A stretch of DNA of 64,000 bases from the NCBI GenBank assembly GCA_037176845.1, contig JAYKXP010000117.1, positions 62,001-126,000 of the forward strand, written 5' to 3'. Origin of the DNA: Paramarasmius palmivorus. Taxonomy: Eukaryota; Basidiomycota; Agaricomycetes; Agaricales; Marasmiaceae. Numbering within the stretch: position 1 is the first letter of the stretch; each line of letters opens with the position of its first letter. Made by a program: the position numbers and the translations under genes. This document shows positions 33,108 through 46,817 of the stretch, piece by piece. Below the pieces are notes generated by a model. The model was not told the origin of the DNA. It did not search any database and saw only the letters and a program-made list of their open reading frames with translations.

Positions 33108-36100
33108 CTACCTATATGTAAACTGCAACATTTTATGAATGCATCCCAATGAAAATGAGTCCGATACTGTAGGCATTTTACAATGAGAACGAACGACAGG
33201 AATGCATTGTAGTAATCCATCCTTCCTGGTACCTGGAATGTCCGATACCAACACATCACCTATAAATTGTAGATATTCCAACTCTTCCTCCATCCCAAAC
33301 CCCAATGGTCGTTCACGGGTCCCTCGAATACCCCATGCCATCCCCCGGAACCACCAGAACACGCCAACGATCAAACCGCTCATTATTCCGAAGGCTATCA
33401 TCTTGCCCTGAATACCATAACGCCTCGAGAATGACGAAGAGTTCTGGAAGAAGAAATGGTCGAGTATATGGGCCATCATCAAAACGCTGAAGTACAACGT
33501 CGGCAAGTAGTGGTGAACATATGTCACTCGACCCATGATCAAGAACGGAACTAATGCGCAGGAATTGAGTGCTTGGTGTGCGAAAAAGAGACGTAAAGAC
33601 TCACTGTAATGCATTGCCCAGCCTATGCCAGCAATCTTGCCAACATACCACCACTGATTCCACTCCCGTTCACCTCTTTCCCTTCTTTCACGTTCGCCCA
33701 TATTCGCCGAAGATGGATCAAAGTCACGGTATTGTCTCTGCCTCCTGATGATATACCAAGCACCGACAACGATGAATGCAATGAGACCTATAACGAAGAG
33801 TACATTGAGAACCAAAGATATTCCTTCAATAACTATGTCACTTACTGCATGTACCGCCCCACCAGACAATGGGGTTACCTAACAAGTAGTACTTGATTTG
33901 TTGATCACTCCAACCGCACATCCTCAAGCCAAGGTGCATAAGTGGCCAATCGAAAGGCTTGCTTGCGAGGATATCTTCCTTGTCCGGATCCGGGATCAAA
34001 GCGTTATTAGAGGTCATCATCGCGACGTTCAGGTGCCAGAAATCGTAGAAGAATGGTGACGAACGTTTACTGCGATCTGCGGCAGGTACTGCGGCCAGTG
34101 TCAGTACTTCAACATTTTTCAGTGGCTTAGGGACTTACAGCGATCGTTCCAATGGCTTTCGACATTCCAGTGCGTTGTCTTATCCCCTTTACTTGTCTGA
34201 TCCTTGGGTACGCAAGTAACCTCTATCTGCTTGAAACCCCATTGCGGTAGTACCGCGTTCGCTGCCCTTAGGTAGCAGCCCAACACCTCATGTCTAAACC
34301 TCAGCTTGGTGGTCAATGAATGAATACGGTTCTCCTTCGGAACGTGCTCATCGTCATCTGAGTCGTAAGTCGGATGTTTAGGTGCCTTGGTGATGTCGCC
34401 TCGAATGACATCGTTCACGACTTCGACAACCCAATGATCCTGAACATCACCAATAGTTGCATTACCGTATCCAGCGACCTCCCAGAACTGTTTCGTGACA
34501 GGTGCGGGAACGGGATGAGAGTGAAGGTTGCGTGTAGTAGGAGCATGACGGAGCCTGATTACATCCCCGTGCTTTAGGAACCTCAACGGCGAGTCTGCTT
34601 TCATAGGATCAAAAGCCGGTGTGGATGACGATGGCGAGGGCATATACTCCTCCCAGGTAGGCATGATGAACCAATCGTTGTTTTCGTCCTTGTAGTGATA
34701 ACATGTCACCTGTTGCTGCGTCGATCCGGTAGGATAGGTCTGAACGTGTGAGTGAAGCAGACCACCACCCCAACCCATGTTTTTGAGTGTGATCTTGGAA
34801 CCAAAAGCGACCTCTGCGTTGCAGTATGAGAACCAACATCCTCGAACTCTGGAAGGGACTCACCGAGCGGATTGCGGCTGAAGTCGTTACCAACCAAATT
34901 TGACTGGAACAACGACGACATTTGCGCGTCTCCTGGGCCGGAATGGTTCAGAACCATGAAATGGATCTTGAAAGATGCCATGAAGACGAGGAACGGTACT
35001 ATGATCAAACAGATAATCCTCGCAGTCCAATGCCGTGCTTGGTCTTTCACTGACATCCGAAGATCGCCAAACTTATCCCAGAGGTCTTCGATGGTATAAA
35101 GACCGACAAGGGCAGTGACGAATAAGCCAACCATCTTGACCGAAGTGACGAGACCGATAGAGATCCCAGTGAACGCTAGCCACATGTACCAATCAAAAGA
35201 GAATGGGTATGGCTGTTGGTTGTGAAACTTTGTTAAGCAGAAGACGGTAAGGAAGGTAAAGAAGAGGAGCATAGAGTCAAGGAGAATGAAACGAGAGATG
35301 ACGAGCCAGCCGACATCTGATGAATAGTGTAAGTGATTGATCTGAATGGGCGCACAGGAAAAAAGATACACACCGAACAAAACCATCAAAGTGACCAAAT
35401 GACACGCCCACTGACTGAGACCCAGCTCTACCGCGGTGTACCAAGCTAATGGTACCATACCCACACCAAACGTCGCCAGCATCACACGCATAGCGACAAA
35501 CGGTACATGTTCAGGATATTCTGTGCCGCTTTTAAAGTCAAAGCTCCCATCATATCCTGAGAGTAGACCGGCTAACCCAACGAGCATCTTTCCAAGCGGG
35601 GGATGCACGTCGAAGTAGAACTCCCGCTTGAGATAATGCGAGCCAAACTTGCCGAAATGGGCTTCATCCCATACGACGACGTTACTTGCGCCAATTTTGT
35701 GGAAACGGGTGTAGCAGGAGAGGAGAGTGTAGATGATGGGTGGGATGTGGTCCATGTTCTGGATGAAGAATTCGCGTAACGACGTGGCTGGTGGTTGGTG
35801 CAGCTGCCTGACCCGACCGCTGCTCATTCTGTTCCTGTTCATCATGACCCCCGGGGGGAGCTTCATGTTCATTTTAGAATAGACATCTTTTCCTTCGTCA
35901 TCGTCATAGCTCTCCTGCTGTGTAAGCGGTTCCTTCTCCTCGATCACGGTGGTTTTGTTGCGCCTGCGAGCTGTTTCCTCCATGTAATATGTAGGAAGCT
36001 CTAGTTCGCCAGTTGGGTGAGTTTGGTGAGTTTGGTGAGTGGAAGGGTAAGGAATTTCCTCGAAGTCGGATGAAGTTCTAGTCGGCGATGATGATGAGTC

Positions 36101-36136
36101 CCCGCCAAAGTCGACTGTGACTGCAGCCGGTTTCAT
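33108..36136 (-). CDS. Dolichyl-phosphate-mannose protein O-mannosyltransferase, PMT2 type
   Basis: Exons 36136-35374, 35316-34864, 34813-34139, 34076-33846 and 33787-33108 give about 933 residues. The luminal catalytic loop is clear: WDEAHFGKFGSHYL (Asp157-Glu158) and YFDVHPPLGKM. It is followed by several membrane segments, a MIR-domain region (ITLKNMGWGGGLLHSHVQTY; HGDVIRLRH) and the C-terminal membrane part (LGLRMCGW, KYYLLGNPIVWW). The KNMGxGGGLLHSH form points to the PMT2 subfamily. These ER enzymes transfer mannose from dolichol phosphate to Ser/Thr of secreted proteins, normally as PMT1-PMT2 heterodimers, and are needed for cell-wall integrity. The N-terminal 120 residues are a Ser/Thr-rich cytosolic tail with a HQTHQTH repeat. 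The last about 60 residues are uncertain: another intron may exist near 33260. Confidence 0.87.
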
Positions 36137-36802
36137 TCAAGAAACTGCTGAAGAAGAAAACGGGTATGAAGGGTAAAATGAAGTCGAGTCCTGCCCTTCA
36201 CTTGATGTCCGCAGTTGTGCCACGTCGTGATCAGAATCAAAATTGATCTACGCGTTTTTCTCACGAAGGAATTTCTGTACCGCTGCATCGCAGAAAGAGC
36301 TAGAAATAGCTCGGTTCAAGAAAGGTTGCTTATAGAGTACAAACTACCTTTATTCGTTGATGCTACACCATACAACATGCAAGCTAAACATAAGACATAA
36401 GCATAGTATTTAGGATCTGACATGAATCAACCTCATGATGACATTTTATCTGTGTCCTCAGCGAGGAAAGGACATTCAGCAACCTCAGAAAGGATACCGA
36501 AGAGAAGCTCCGCATCGGATGCGCATCATCCACATCGACCTCGGAAGACAGGGTAAAAGGTTCGATCAACAATACGGAAGGTGTGTAAACGGTCAGGGCA
36601 GGGTCAAGAGGCCAAAGTCGATGCGAATCGGGGTGAGCGCGTTCTGGATCAACCAGCGGTGATCGCTACTCATAGTAAGCCAAACCATGGGTGCAGTAGA
36701 GGGGGTATGTCACCAATAAACATGTCCGCCCAAAGTAGCACCTCGTTAGAATGTCTGCTTTGCTTTCACCAAGACTGGGTCCTAAGGCGCGCACTGCGTG
36801 GA

Positions 36803-39800
36803 TCAAAACACGGTAACACCTGACTGGGTCCCAGTGTACTGAGACTTCATGTCATCCAGGTCCACTTCCTCGCCCTGACTCTTGTAGTCGTACTGGGAGA
36901 GGCTTCCAAGGTCGCTGGTACCAGCAACGGAAGAGGATCCAAAGGATGGGCGGCGCCGAAGACGATCACTTTGGTTGTAAGACAGATTGGGGCGTTCGCT
37001 ACCAACAGCACTGCCAACGACACTGCTGTTGTCTGTAACACTTGGGCCAGCGTCTTGGGAAATGATCGACGACGCGTATGATCCATATGCACTACGTTTA
37101 GCGCCAGACCCACGTGGTACCTGAGCGCTGAATGGTCCGTTGGCAGTGAACATGGGAATACCAGAGGAATAAGTGGCCTGGGAGCGAAGAGATTGGACGT
37201 CGGACGGAATGTACCCAAGAGCATCATGAGTGCGATAGAAGCTAGGGTCGAATCGACTAGGAGTGCCAGAACGGCCTGCCATCATGCCAGTGGATGGCGC
37301 ACCACTCATATAGTCCCTCGCGTTAGTTTCGTGACGGCGGAATTGATCCATCGCCTTCGAAAGAGAGCGCTTGGGCTTGCTGAACTGGATCATACTGACT
37401 TGCAAGTTGCTGAGCGGTCCTTCGACAAGACATTCCTTCGACTTGTAATGAGTTAGAAGGTCGTGCCAAAGTGGGTGCTATGGAGGTGTTTAGCACGTTG
37501 CGGTACCGGAAGTAAAGAACTATTCATACCTTGCTGAGAACCTTCGGATTACCAAGGATGACTACACCATACTTCGCACGAGTGAGAGCAACGTTCAAAC
37601 GTCTTGGGTCGTTCAAGAAACCGATACCCTGGTGCTCGTTACTCCTCACACAGCTGAGAATGATATAGTCCTTCTCACGTCCCTGGAACGCGTCAACACT
37701 AGCCACCTCGACTTCCTTGTACAAATCCTTCTTGAGCGAACCGTTAAATTGCATGTAATTGACGATGTAAGACCGCTGTCCTTCGTAAGGCGTAACAACA
37801 CCAATCTGGCTAGGAACGACGCCGGACTTGAAGAACTTGGTGACAATCTTCTCGACATTGGAGGCCTCAGTTCTATGGAGAATTATCAATCTTCGACTGG
37901 ATGTACCTGGAAGACGTGACGCACCTATTCAGGAAGGAAGTACCACTGCTAGAGATTTCTTCCTGGCCCAAGTTTTGGTAAAAGAACATCGGAGTATCAG
38001 GTACCGGCCAGGGGAAGTCGACATTCTTCCTCAACCGTTCCGGAGCCGTGACACCATTCTGGAGAGAGCCTTCATAGAACATGTTCGAAGGATACTCCGA
38101 GAGACAAGGGTGCATACGATACTGCACTTGCAGACGTATAGGTCTGTTCCCGAGGAGAACAAGACGCTCGAAAAGAGACTGCGTAAGACCAGCGCGGGCG
38201 GCTTTCTTGTTCATGATGACCGGTCCGAGTTGTTGGTGGTCACCGACAAGAACGACTTGTTTGCATCCAAGCACGAGAGGGATCATACACTCTACAGTAG
38301 AATGGTCAGTATCTTCAGCTATGAAGCTAGGACAGACGTACCTGGCTCAGCAGCCTGAGTAGCTTCATCAATCAATACCGTCCTGAACTTGAGCTTGCTC
38401 AGCCTAGGATCACCAGCGCCGACACAAGTGCAGCAAATGACCTCTGCTGCACTTAAGATCTCCTTCTCGCACTGCCTAATGAGCGTCTTGTACTTCCTCT
38501 CATCGTTGCTGCTGAGTTCTCCCTGCTCGTTCTTCAGCTGGATCAACTTCTGCAACTCCACATGATGGGTGCTGTTCGCCACCTGCTGGTGGAGAGTGAG
38601 GAAGCTAACACTGGAATCCAGTGCCTCTCGGGACTTGGCGGTCAACCGAACAACCTTGAGACCAGTCGCGTGGATCTTCTCGGTGAGTTGATCGACAGCA
38701 ACGTTAGATGGTGCACAAACGAGAACTTGATCTGGGTTCATCTTTGCGAGATGATAGACAATGGTGGCCGATGTCACGGTTTTACCAGTCCCAGGAGGAC
38801 CTTGGATGAGACTGATGGGTTTCTGAAGAACGCTCTTGACGGCAAACATCTGGGAGTGGTTCAGCTCTGGTAATCCAGGAGCGGACCACCGTTTTGGCAT
38901 CTGGGTGCGAAGGACATTGGGTTCCAAGTCGTGACCAAGAAGCTTGTGGTACTAGAAAAGGAGATTATATAAGTCGTCCAAAGTTAAAGTTTGTGTCACT
39001 TACGATGTATCCGCTGACACTTTTCTCGTCAACAGCAAAAGTCTTCATGGCAAGTTGCATCCTATCGAAGCTGGTCGATTTCCAAACGAAGTCTGCGGCA
39101 AAGTTTTGAGTGCACTCTGAAGGTACACCTTCTGTGCGGCGAAGCTCCAAAGCGACCTCATCCGAGACATCTGTATATTTGTTAGAGGCTATGTCAACGA
39201 AGGTACAGTAGATAACTCACTATTCGGAATCTTAATGACATGTCCCACACCTTCCCAAGGCTTGTGGAGTTCTCCCAGGTACCTTAGCCGCAGCTCGTCT
39301 CCAACTGCCAATCTAACTTCACCGCTTTCCAATTTTGGCAAACAGAACCAAGCCACCCGCTTCTGGTTGAGACCAATGTCCCAACGTACGGTGATATCAG
39401 TCTGCGTCTGACTCTCCTTCAATTTCTTGTCGTAATCGGCTTCAATCTTGACCAACGGACCGAATATGTTTTGGTACTGGTATGCATCTTCGTACCGAAG
39501 TAAAATGGGAAGAGGTTCATCGTCAACGCCAGGCTTTTCCAAATCCTCGAGCGTGGCATTGGCGTTGTCTCTCCAGAGATCTTCGAGACGGTTGATTTGG
39601 TCGAACGAGATCTGACGCGACCGCAATTGCTCGTTTTCGCTGGGGGGTTTTACAAGCCAGGAAAGGAAAGATCTGTCGTCAATGAGCGGTGCCCACAAAG
39701 CAGAGTTCCAGGATATCTCCTTTGAAATTGCGGCACAGGGCTGACTGTACAATACGGTGAGTCATCGTTATTCATCCACAGAAATTGTCGCCACGTACCG

Positions 39801-40388
39801 ACAGAGTAGGACTACGACGGTGTCGCTCTTGGCTGGAATGAATCCAAGCATAAAAACATTTTTGCTGCCACAGTTGTAGCATTCGGGCGCGGTTTCACCC
39901 AAAGGGCTGTCGGCGTGCAGAATGACCTCCTTGTGTTTGGCGCGCACGAGATGGTTGACGATATGAGAAGCTGAGGTGTTTCCACGGGAATTGCAAAACC
40001 ACTTGCTGCAGATCAAGCACTTGACTACTGAGGCTGGAGAATGAATCCCACAGTAGCTATGGAGCGAGAATTGAGTTCCGGAGTAGTGAACCAAAGATCT
40101 GACTACTCACCTGCACGCATGTGGTGGCAGGTCAACCTGACCCTCATCCTTCAAATCATCCAATACTGCGTCGAAATCTTCATCGAGTTCGTGACGATGC
40201 GAATGTCCGTTTGCTTGTCCGTTTCCTGTCTGGCCATTGGTAGAATCCGAAATCGAAAGGTTCGAAAGGTCGACTGAAGATCCGTTATCCTGCGTATTTG
40301 CGGTATAGACGGAGGAATTGTCGTCGACAATGCTCATTCCACCGTAGGAAGAGCCAGTGTCATACTGAAAATTGTCAAAAGAATCCAT
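36803..40388 (-). CDS. UPF1: UPF1 ATP-dependent RNA helicase (nonsense-mediated decay)
   Basis: Eight exons: 40388-40111, 40056-39799, 39744-39221, 39170-39004, 38951-38342, 38291-37925, 37872-37530 and 37477-36803, giving 1,073 residues. All UPF1 parts are visible: an acidic N-terminus, the Cys/His-rich zinc domain ([30 protein letters not shown]) that binds UPF2, the 1B/stalk region, Walker A GPPGTGKT (460-467), DEAT at 604-607, [36 protein letters not shown] and [11 protein letters not shown] Ser/Gln-rich tail ends GVTVF. UPF1 is the central superfamily 1 helicase that marks mRNAs with premature stops for decay in the cytoplasm. The frame stays open for 46 codons upstream of the chosen ATG (to 40526); I prefer 40388 because MDSFDNF begins the acidic N-terminal tail expected of UPF1. 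Confidence 0.95.
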
Positions 40389-43300
40389 GATGAAGGGAAA
40401 GTAAGAAATGAGTAAACTTGTTGAGCTGTTGACTCTAGATCGGCTGCGAGAAAATTTGGTCCGAATTTGGTCAGCTTTCTGGACAATTCGAGAAGTTTCA
40501 GAACATTTTGTCAGGAAAGTCCTCATTTAGTACTTGGAGTCGCTCTCTTCTCCTTGAAGTTGCAACCTTGCCTTGCCAGCGCTGCCTATCATGCAACAAA
40601 GCGGAGGTCCTATTGACGCAGGTATTTCTTCACCTTCGCTACTTTCTGGAACTTTATTAATGAGAAAGCTCTAGGTGTCCGCCTTTCAAATGGCAACCTA
40701 AATAGAAACTATCCTTCGTCGGACTTATTCCTTTGTGTGTGTGCAAAAGCAATAGACTTCAAAGCCGATATATGTCTAGTTCCTCATTGATCTTTTGACT
40801 GGTCCCTTCTTCTTTCTCGGACACGGAATGCTGCCTGGCAGCCTGAGCTTCATCCTCTCAGCAATCAATTTATCGCGAAGAGATCTTTGGCAGGCTACCA
40901 AGAACCCGGGCCCTATTAACGCCCAACGCGGTAGAGAGTGAAGCTTAAGCCTGGCGCTCACGCTCAAAGAGGTCAGTTGTTGAAGTCTTTACAGCTGCCA
41001 CGCTGATATGGGTCTAGTGCTTCCGGCATTTATATCCTGGGCAAGGTTTCGAATGATTACTTCGAAAGGACGACATACAACCGAAACCAATTCAGCACAC
41101 AGTTCATATATATTCCTCTTCAAGTCTCCTCATATTCCACTACATCCAAATAACCATCAACGCTGCTTCTTGAAAATCAACGCCCGATCATAAAAACCAC
41201 CGGCACTACTGACCTGAGATGCAGTTATCCACCGTGATGGATTACAATTACCGACCTGGGATGCAATCGCCTGTGTCGATATCTGTAATGGAATCTGTTA
41301 ACGGACTACGGTCACAGACTTGGGAGAGAGACCTACCGAGAGCACACGCAGTATCCCTTGCAGTGTTCTCTTTGGCATCTACGACTTGGCTCAATGCCAT
41401 CATAGCGACGCAGATAACGACAAAGAAGCGAAAGCTTGTAGATGCGGTGTGTTTGAGCTGCATTGTGAAGTAAAGAGTGTTTCTCTGAATCTGATGAGGT
41501 ATGTCTCAGAAACAGGACGGTATTTATACTACACTGCTAACCCCAACCTGAAGACGAACTCAAAGGTCGAGCTTCCGAGCTTCAAGGTACCAACAGGAGA
41601 TGGACGGGAAGGTATGAACGCCACCATGAGGCAAGGTGGGGTCTTTCCCGCGTTTTGTGTCCTTTCGTGTCTCATCGCGACTTGCATCTGTTGCTACTGT
41701 ACAAGGAGAAACGCGAAGTACGTACATATTCTCATTCGGCCATCAATCCGCTCAATTCCACCTCTGCGCTCTCAAGGTAATAGGCAGAATCAACTATATT
41801 ACCGCGATCGAGCTTCCAACCTATGGCTCAACATTCAACAATCGGATCTAGAATGTATAAGCCGTACAGATGCCAGCTTAGATATATGATCACCACCGAC
41901 CTTCTCCGTTCTTCCAGTTCTTGCAAAACACCGGGACTCGTACTAGGAGACTCTTCTAGTACATCTTGCAGCGACTATGCTATCACTGTGACAGAGTGGC
42001 GGCTTCCAACCTCTATAGACTCCTTATCCATTTGAATGTATATCGGACCTCCTCTGTCCCGTCCCATATGGCGATCCCGCTTGATATCAAGGGCACAAAA
42101 CCAGTATGATCACAACGATGCACGGTACTAGTATACGGTCCTTGCTGGCCCCTGTCGGTGATACCCGCCTATGCTTCTATGGTACTGCGGTTCGGTGCTT
42201 CAACTTTATTCACCTCTCGCGACTCTTCTAGATGTTGTGGTACGACTCACATGAAGGGCGACACTGATAGTCACTGTAATCTAAGTTATACAGTGCTTTG
42301 ACATACTTATACCACGTACACAGGTGTCGCTACCTTCTAATCCGCGCCATCCGGGTAGGAAAGAAAGCGTACCGTTGCCGGACCATATCTGTATGTGCCT
42401 CTGAAGTTATTACTGTGGTGACCACATTGTCTGTGGCGCTGACAATCATCTAAAATGTTTGGCCTGTCCTTCAGTCCCGCAGTGGGGTTCGGCATCTCTT
42501 TTCTCCGGGACAAAGTGGTAGAGAATACCGCAATGCTTAACGTTCGCCGAACGCGACCACATGGTAGTAGTATTTTCCTCAAGCCCGCAGCTGGCATCGC
42601 CGCTAGCACGTCCAAAGAGTCCTCAAGTGACAATCAATGGAAAATTCGGATTGCCAGGAGTCCTGTTATTCAATGCGACTCGGAGGAGTATTATCGCAGC
42701 GTCAATACAGCTCGGCAGATGTCAAGCTTGAACCCGAACACTACGTATCCGCGGATAGGCCGAATCATTATCTACGTTAAATCCTTATCATCGGTACGGT
42801 CTATCATGATTCAGACCCCTTGAGGAATGCGGTCGGGACATGCCTCAACATTACCTACCACACCCACAGAACATGAGATACGTGAAACTTAGACCCCAAG
42901 TGTAATCTCTGTCGATCCAGGTCTCGAGCGCTGCCTTCTGACATCGTCGTGTTGTTTCGCCTGCCGCCGGTATCATACACTAGCTTCAAAAAACCAGGTA
43001 TCTAGTCATGTTTCAGGACTAGTAAAGTATTTCTGCTTGGAGCACCGATTCAACAGATTGCACGTAGTCCTGTGAGGTATTGACCTGTTCAGAGCAGACC
43101 TCAGCCATATGAATCGACAGTGTGTACCTTCTTCTAGTTGCAGAAGGCATGTCTGAGAGGTATGGCAAAATTCCGCAAGGAGACGACTGGGCTAGACCTC
43201 CCCTAGCTAGGTATTGGCGTTTGGTATATAACGAGAGTGCGACGGACGACGCCTGACAATACCAACGTCGCTTGCAATCTTTTGCTCCGAGCTTCGAATA

Positions 43301-43879
43301 TAGTTCCTTCATCTAGTAGAAAGCGAATAAGTGAGCGATTTCAGGTGTATGCTTTAAAGAATGCTGTTGAACGTTAACACTGCCAGTGGAAGGGCGCTTA
43401 CTACTATACTATTCAAGTGCCTTCCCAGTGCCTTCTCCCGCACTCCGTTTCCAAGGGCTCTACCCAGACTCTTCCCCGAGTGACCGCAGTCCAGCGGGAA
43501 CCCGTCGTATACAAAGTCAAGAAAAAATACAAGAGCAACCTTGTTTTTGTCCGCGTCGGGACCTGAGCGAATATTTGTACATGTTTGTACACCACTCTTC
43601 GACCTCATTGTTTCTACCTCGAGGAGCCAATTGTCTGTTACGAAGGAGCAAGAACAATACAGGACCTTTTTATTGGACAATGGGGATACGTGGGTTGTAT
43701 AAGAACCTTGGGGAATTTGTCAGGAGTGGCACACTACCTCCACTTCCATCTCACCGGAAGAGACCTCTTCCTCGACGTTCTTTTTACGACTGCACGGGTG
43801 CCGGACAACCCCTCAGATTATAACGAATCCTCAAGAATTACATTCCTTCCTTTTGTGTTCTGAATAGAAATCAACCAAA
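40389..43879. other. No gene recognised between UPF1 and the membrane-protein gene
   Basis: The left end should contain the UPF1 promoter. Several frames of 80-190 codons are open (41219-41473, 41320-41889, 42455-42823, 43386-43823). They overlap each other in different frames, show no domain and no consistent splice sites, and I do not call them. Confidence 0.4.
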
Positions 43880-44988
43880 ATGGTCCCTCCTCGTGCTTGT
43901 AAGTGGTGGCAGGTTGAAGGGTGTTTCTGTTGCTAACTTCATGACTAGATATTTTCTTTGGCCTCAATGCTGTTCGATTTTTGAGCATCATCTCACTCAT
44001 ACTCGTCTTTGCGAGTGGTATCTTCGTCATGGTCACGAATATTCAAGCAGTCAATGCTTTTGAAGCAGCGAAGATTAATTCGACGGCGGATGATCTAATG
44101 ACGGATTGCGATTACATCGAGTGCGTTTACTAGTTTCTCTATGTGGTACCGTGTTCTAATTCTATGTTACAGGAACAGTACAGTACCCAACCAACCCGCT
44201 GGAGTCTTCTGGGCAGTTGTGTCAAGTCTGTTGGTCATCTTCCAGGTCATCGTACTCCTTCGTATGTCGCCCAGTTCCTCCAAGCCATGTACTGGACGCT
44301 AACACTATCCCAGTCTCGGAATGTAGCTGGCCCATGTCATTCTTTGACCGATTCTTCCCTGTATTGGGCTCCAACTTTGGTCTCGGCGCATTAGGCATCT
44401 TCCAATGCTTGTACGTTTCCCCAAAATTCACCAAATGGCCATACCACTAACTCGCTCACAGAATCGGCGCTCAAATTCTCTCACACCACGTTGACGACTT
44501 TACCCTCGTCGCCGCCTTCCTCCTCTTCTCCATCGGCTGTCTGAAACATGCTCCTCGGTCTCATCTTCCGCGAATCCGCCAAGGAGAAACGTTCTATTCG
44601 TTCATGGAGAAGCGATAACAAATCCATTCTTCCTACCACCACCAAAGATGCTGGACCAGTCTTTGTTAATGCCTCTCCAGCATTTGCACCTTCGATGCCT
44701 CAACCCGCGTCCGAGTTCGGTACCGAGAAGGCAGGATATGGGTTTGGCAGACAAGGAGAGAAAGCAGCTGGATTGCGTGGGTTTATCCTTCAGAAACCTG
44801 ATGAAACTCTTCCCCGATATGCGACACCTTCACCTGCACCTGCACCTACACCTGCCGTTGTCTCTTTGAGACCGCAGTCTTCGAGATCCTCTACCTCGAG
44901 CTTTGCATCACCTGGATACGCTCGGGATAGCGTACGCGATGATGATGATAATCGACCTCAGTTCAAGTCGAGTCCTACTGCGCTCTAA
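43880..44988 (+). CDS. Four-helix membrane protein (DUF7598-like), with a one-base frameshift
   Basis: Exons 43880-43898, 43949-44120, 44173-44261, 44314-44410 and 44462-44988. Up to 44543 the protein reads as a typical basidiomycete four-helix membrane protein: RAYIFFGLNAVRFLSIISLI, TVPNQPAGVFWAVVSSLLVI, GSNFGLGALGIFQCLIGAQI, SHHVDDFTLVAAFLLFSIGC. At 44544-44546 the sequence has AAA where AA is needed. The next residues (NMLLGLIFRESAKEKRS) and a long Pro/Ser-rich cytosolic tail continue in the +1 frame to the stop at 44988. Ignoring one A gives 300 residues. Either the base is a sequencing error or the gene has just lost its last helix and tail. Function of the family is unknown; the name DUF7598 is from memory. 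Confidence 0.7.
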
Positions 44989-45650
44989 GCTGAGCGGTAG
45001 GCTGACTCGAATAAGGACACACCCTTTCATGATGGACGGACTGGACTATCTTCCATGATGATCATGCATTTTATTGTACTACCACCACATTAATTTCGTT
45101 CGCGTACATTAGATTCAGGTGTATTTTATCTGGGGTTAACCTTGTAGCTATAGTAAATCTCTGCAATAAATGTATTTCCGTTGCTCTCAGTTTTGTGGGA
45201 AAGCCGCGCCTGCTGGTGTCTGTCACTCTCAACATTGACCTCTACCACGACCGCACTCTTGAAGTCGTTCTACATGTCTTCTTCCTTCGATTTTCTCTCG
45301 CTCTGCGCTCCAAACTTTTTATGGATCTCATAAAACAAAGCTTTCGTCTCGTTGACAAGGAATCGCCTACCAGAAACGACCTCGACAAACATGTCAGCTG
45401 TGCAGTGACACCATCTCTCGGGCCGCTAGATTCAGAGTCAATGGGCTCAAGCTTATGCTTATAGTACTGAGAAAGGTAAGAAATCATGATCATTACCCAA
45501 AAACATCCTAATTCCTAGAGAAACAGGACAGGACCAACAACCGGAAAAACCTCTTTCCGATGGATGAACTCGCCCAATCCCCTGCTCTTTAAGACTCCCT
45601 CCTCCCCTTCCTCCCCTTCTCCCATCACATCCCCACAACACCCCACCGAC

Positions 45651-46229
45651 ATGTCCTCCCCTCCCAAACGCAAAATTCTCCTCATCAACGGCCCTAACCT
45701 CAACCTCCTCGGTACACGCGAACCCAGCGTCTACGGTGCCGAAACTCTAGCGGACGTAGTCTCCAAAGCCAAATCCCAAGCCTCGACGCTCGGTGTGGAT
45801 CTAGATGATTTTCAGAGTAACCATGAAGGAGAGATCGTTGATAGAATTCAACAGGGGAGAGGAGACGGTGTTTCGGGGGTTATCATTAATGCTGGTCAGT
45901 TCGCTCTCTGGTTTTTATTGGCTCCTGTACTGATGAGTATGTATACCAGGAGCGTATACCCACACGTCAGTCGCGATACGAGATGCGCTGTTGAGTGTTG
46001 GTGTGCCGTTTGTGGAGGTACATGTGTCAAACGTACATGCGAGGGAACCTTTCAGGCATCATTCATATTTGAGTGACAAGGCAGTTGCTATTATTGTTGG
46101 ATTTGGTGTGAAGGGATATGGTGGGTTTCTCTCCTCTGGATGGATACATGAGAATCTGACACGACGTCCACCTCAGAATACGCGTTGGATTTCGTGGCGA
46201 CTAGTCCCAAGTTTGATGTTTCGACATGA
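45651..46229 (+). CDS. Type II 3-dehydroquinate dehydratase (catabolic dehydroquinase)
   Basis: Exons 45651-45894, 45950-46120 and 46177-46229 give 155 residues, the usual size. Key parts: [18 protein letters not shown], the catalytic Tyr in [40 protein letters not shown] with the catalytic His, and [17 protein letters not shown]. The enzyme converts 3-dehydroquinate to 3-dehydroshikimate. In fungi the stand-alone type II form (qa-2/qutE) belongs to quinate catabolism, whereas biosynthesis uses the AROM pentafunctional protein; this assignment is from family knowledge. An in-frame ATG at 45564 would add 29 Ser/Pro-rich residues. It shares strand and neighbourhood with an MFS transporter. Partial decayed copies occur at 29.1 and 61.5 kb. 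Confidence 0.92.
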
Positions 46230-46817
46230 TTGCAAGTCTACTTAACAATAAAGGCTTGGCTGTACATTACATTTCGATGGATACGGAATCTCATCTCACC
46301 TCACTACGCATCAAATCGAGAAGCTAAGCGCCCTGGCAACCGAGCTGTCTTCTGTGTCAGCCATCGTCATCCTCGGCCTGGATGCGTTGGGGCGTTATGC
46401 ATGAGACTAGGTCACCTAGAGCGATACATTCATTGGATCCTTCGCAAAGAACCGCTGGTAGGATCGCCGGTGAGTGAGTACTCTTATTTTTGTTCCGCCT
46501 TTCCTTGTTCAAGCACTGATACTGGTCTTAGACCTCCTGTTATCTGAATCGACGAGTGAACGTTGAGCGCTAAGCTGCAAGCACGGGTCATTCTAGGACC
46601 ACGAAGACTTCCTTGAATCTCTCATCGATGTCATTCGGTCTCGTCGGCTTTTGCGGTCAACTCGTCTTTGCGCCCGTTACATCCCTCCGGTAGAGTTGTA
46701 GTTAAGAAGCAGAAGCTCAAAGATACAAAGCGATTACGACGATGATGCGTATTCTACGTCGTTGGATCTTGTGCTTTATCAGCATTCAGCATTTAACACA
46801 TCTTCTGCACCTTAGGA
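46230..46817. other. Spacer between dehydroquinase and transporter
   Basis: No gene is recognised. A segment at 46469-46531 (ggtgagt...ctgatactggtcttag) recurs, altered, at the start of both decayed transporter units at 62155 and 62789, so it moved together with transporter sequence during duplication. Confidence 0.4.

Noticed and set aside
41320..41889. Plus-strand open frame of 189 codons with a Cys-rich hydrophobic stretch
   Set aside because: Overlaps other frames, has no homologous motif, and its composition does not look like a conserved protein; left as unannotated.
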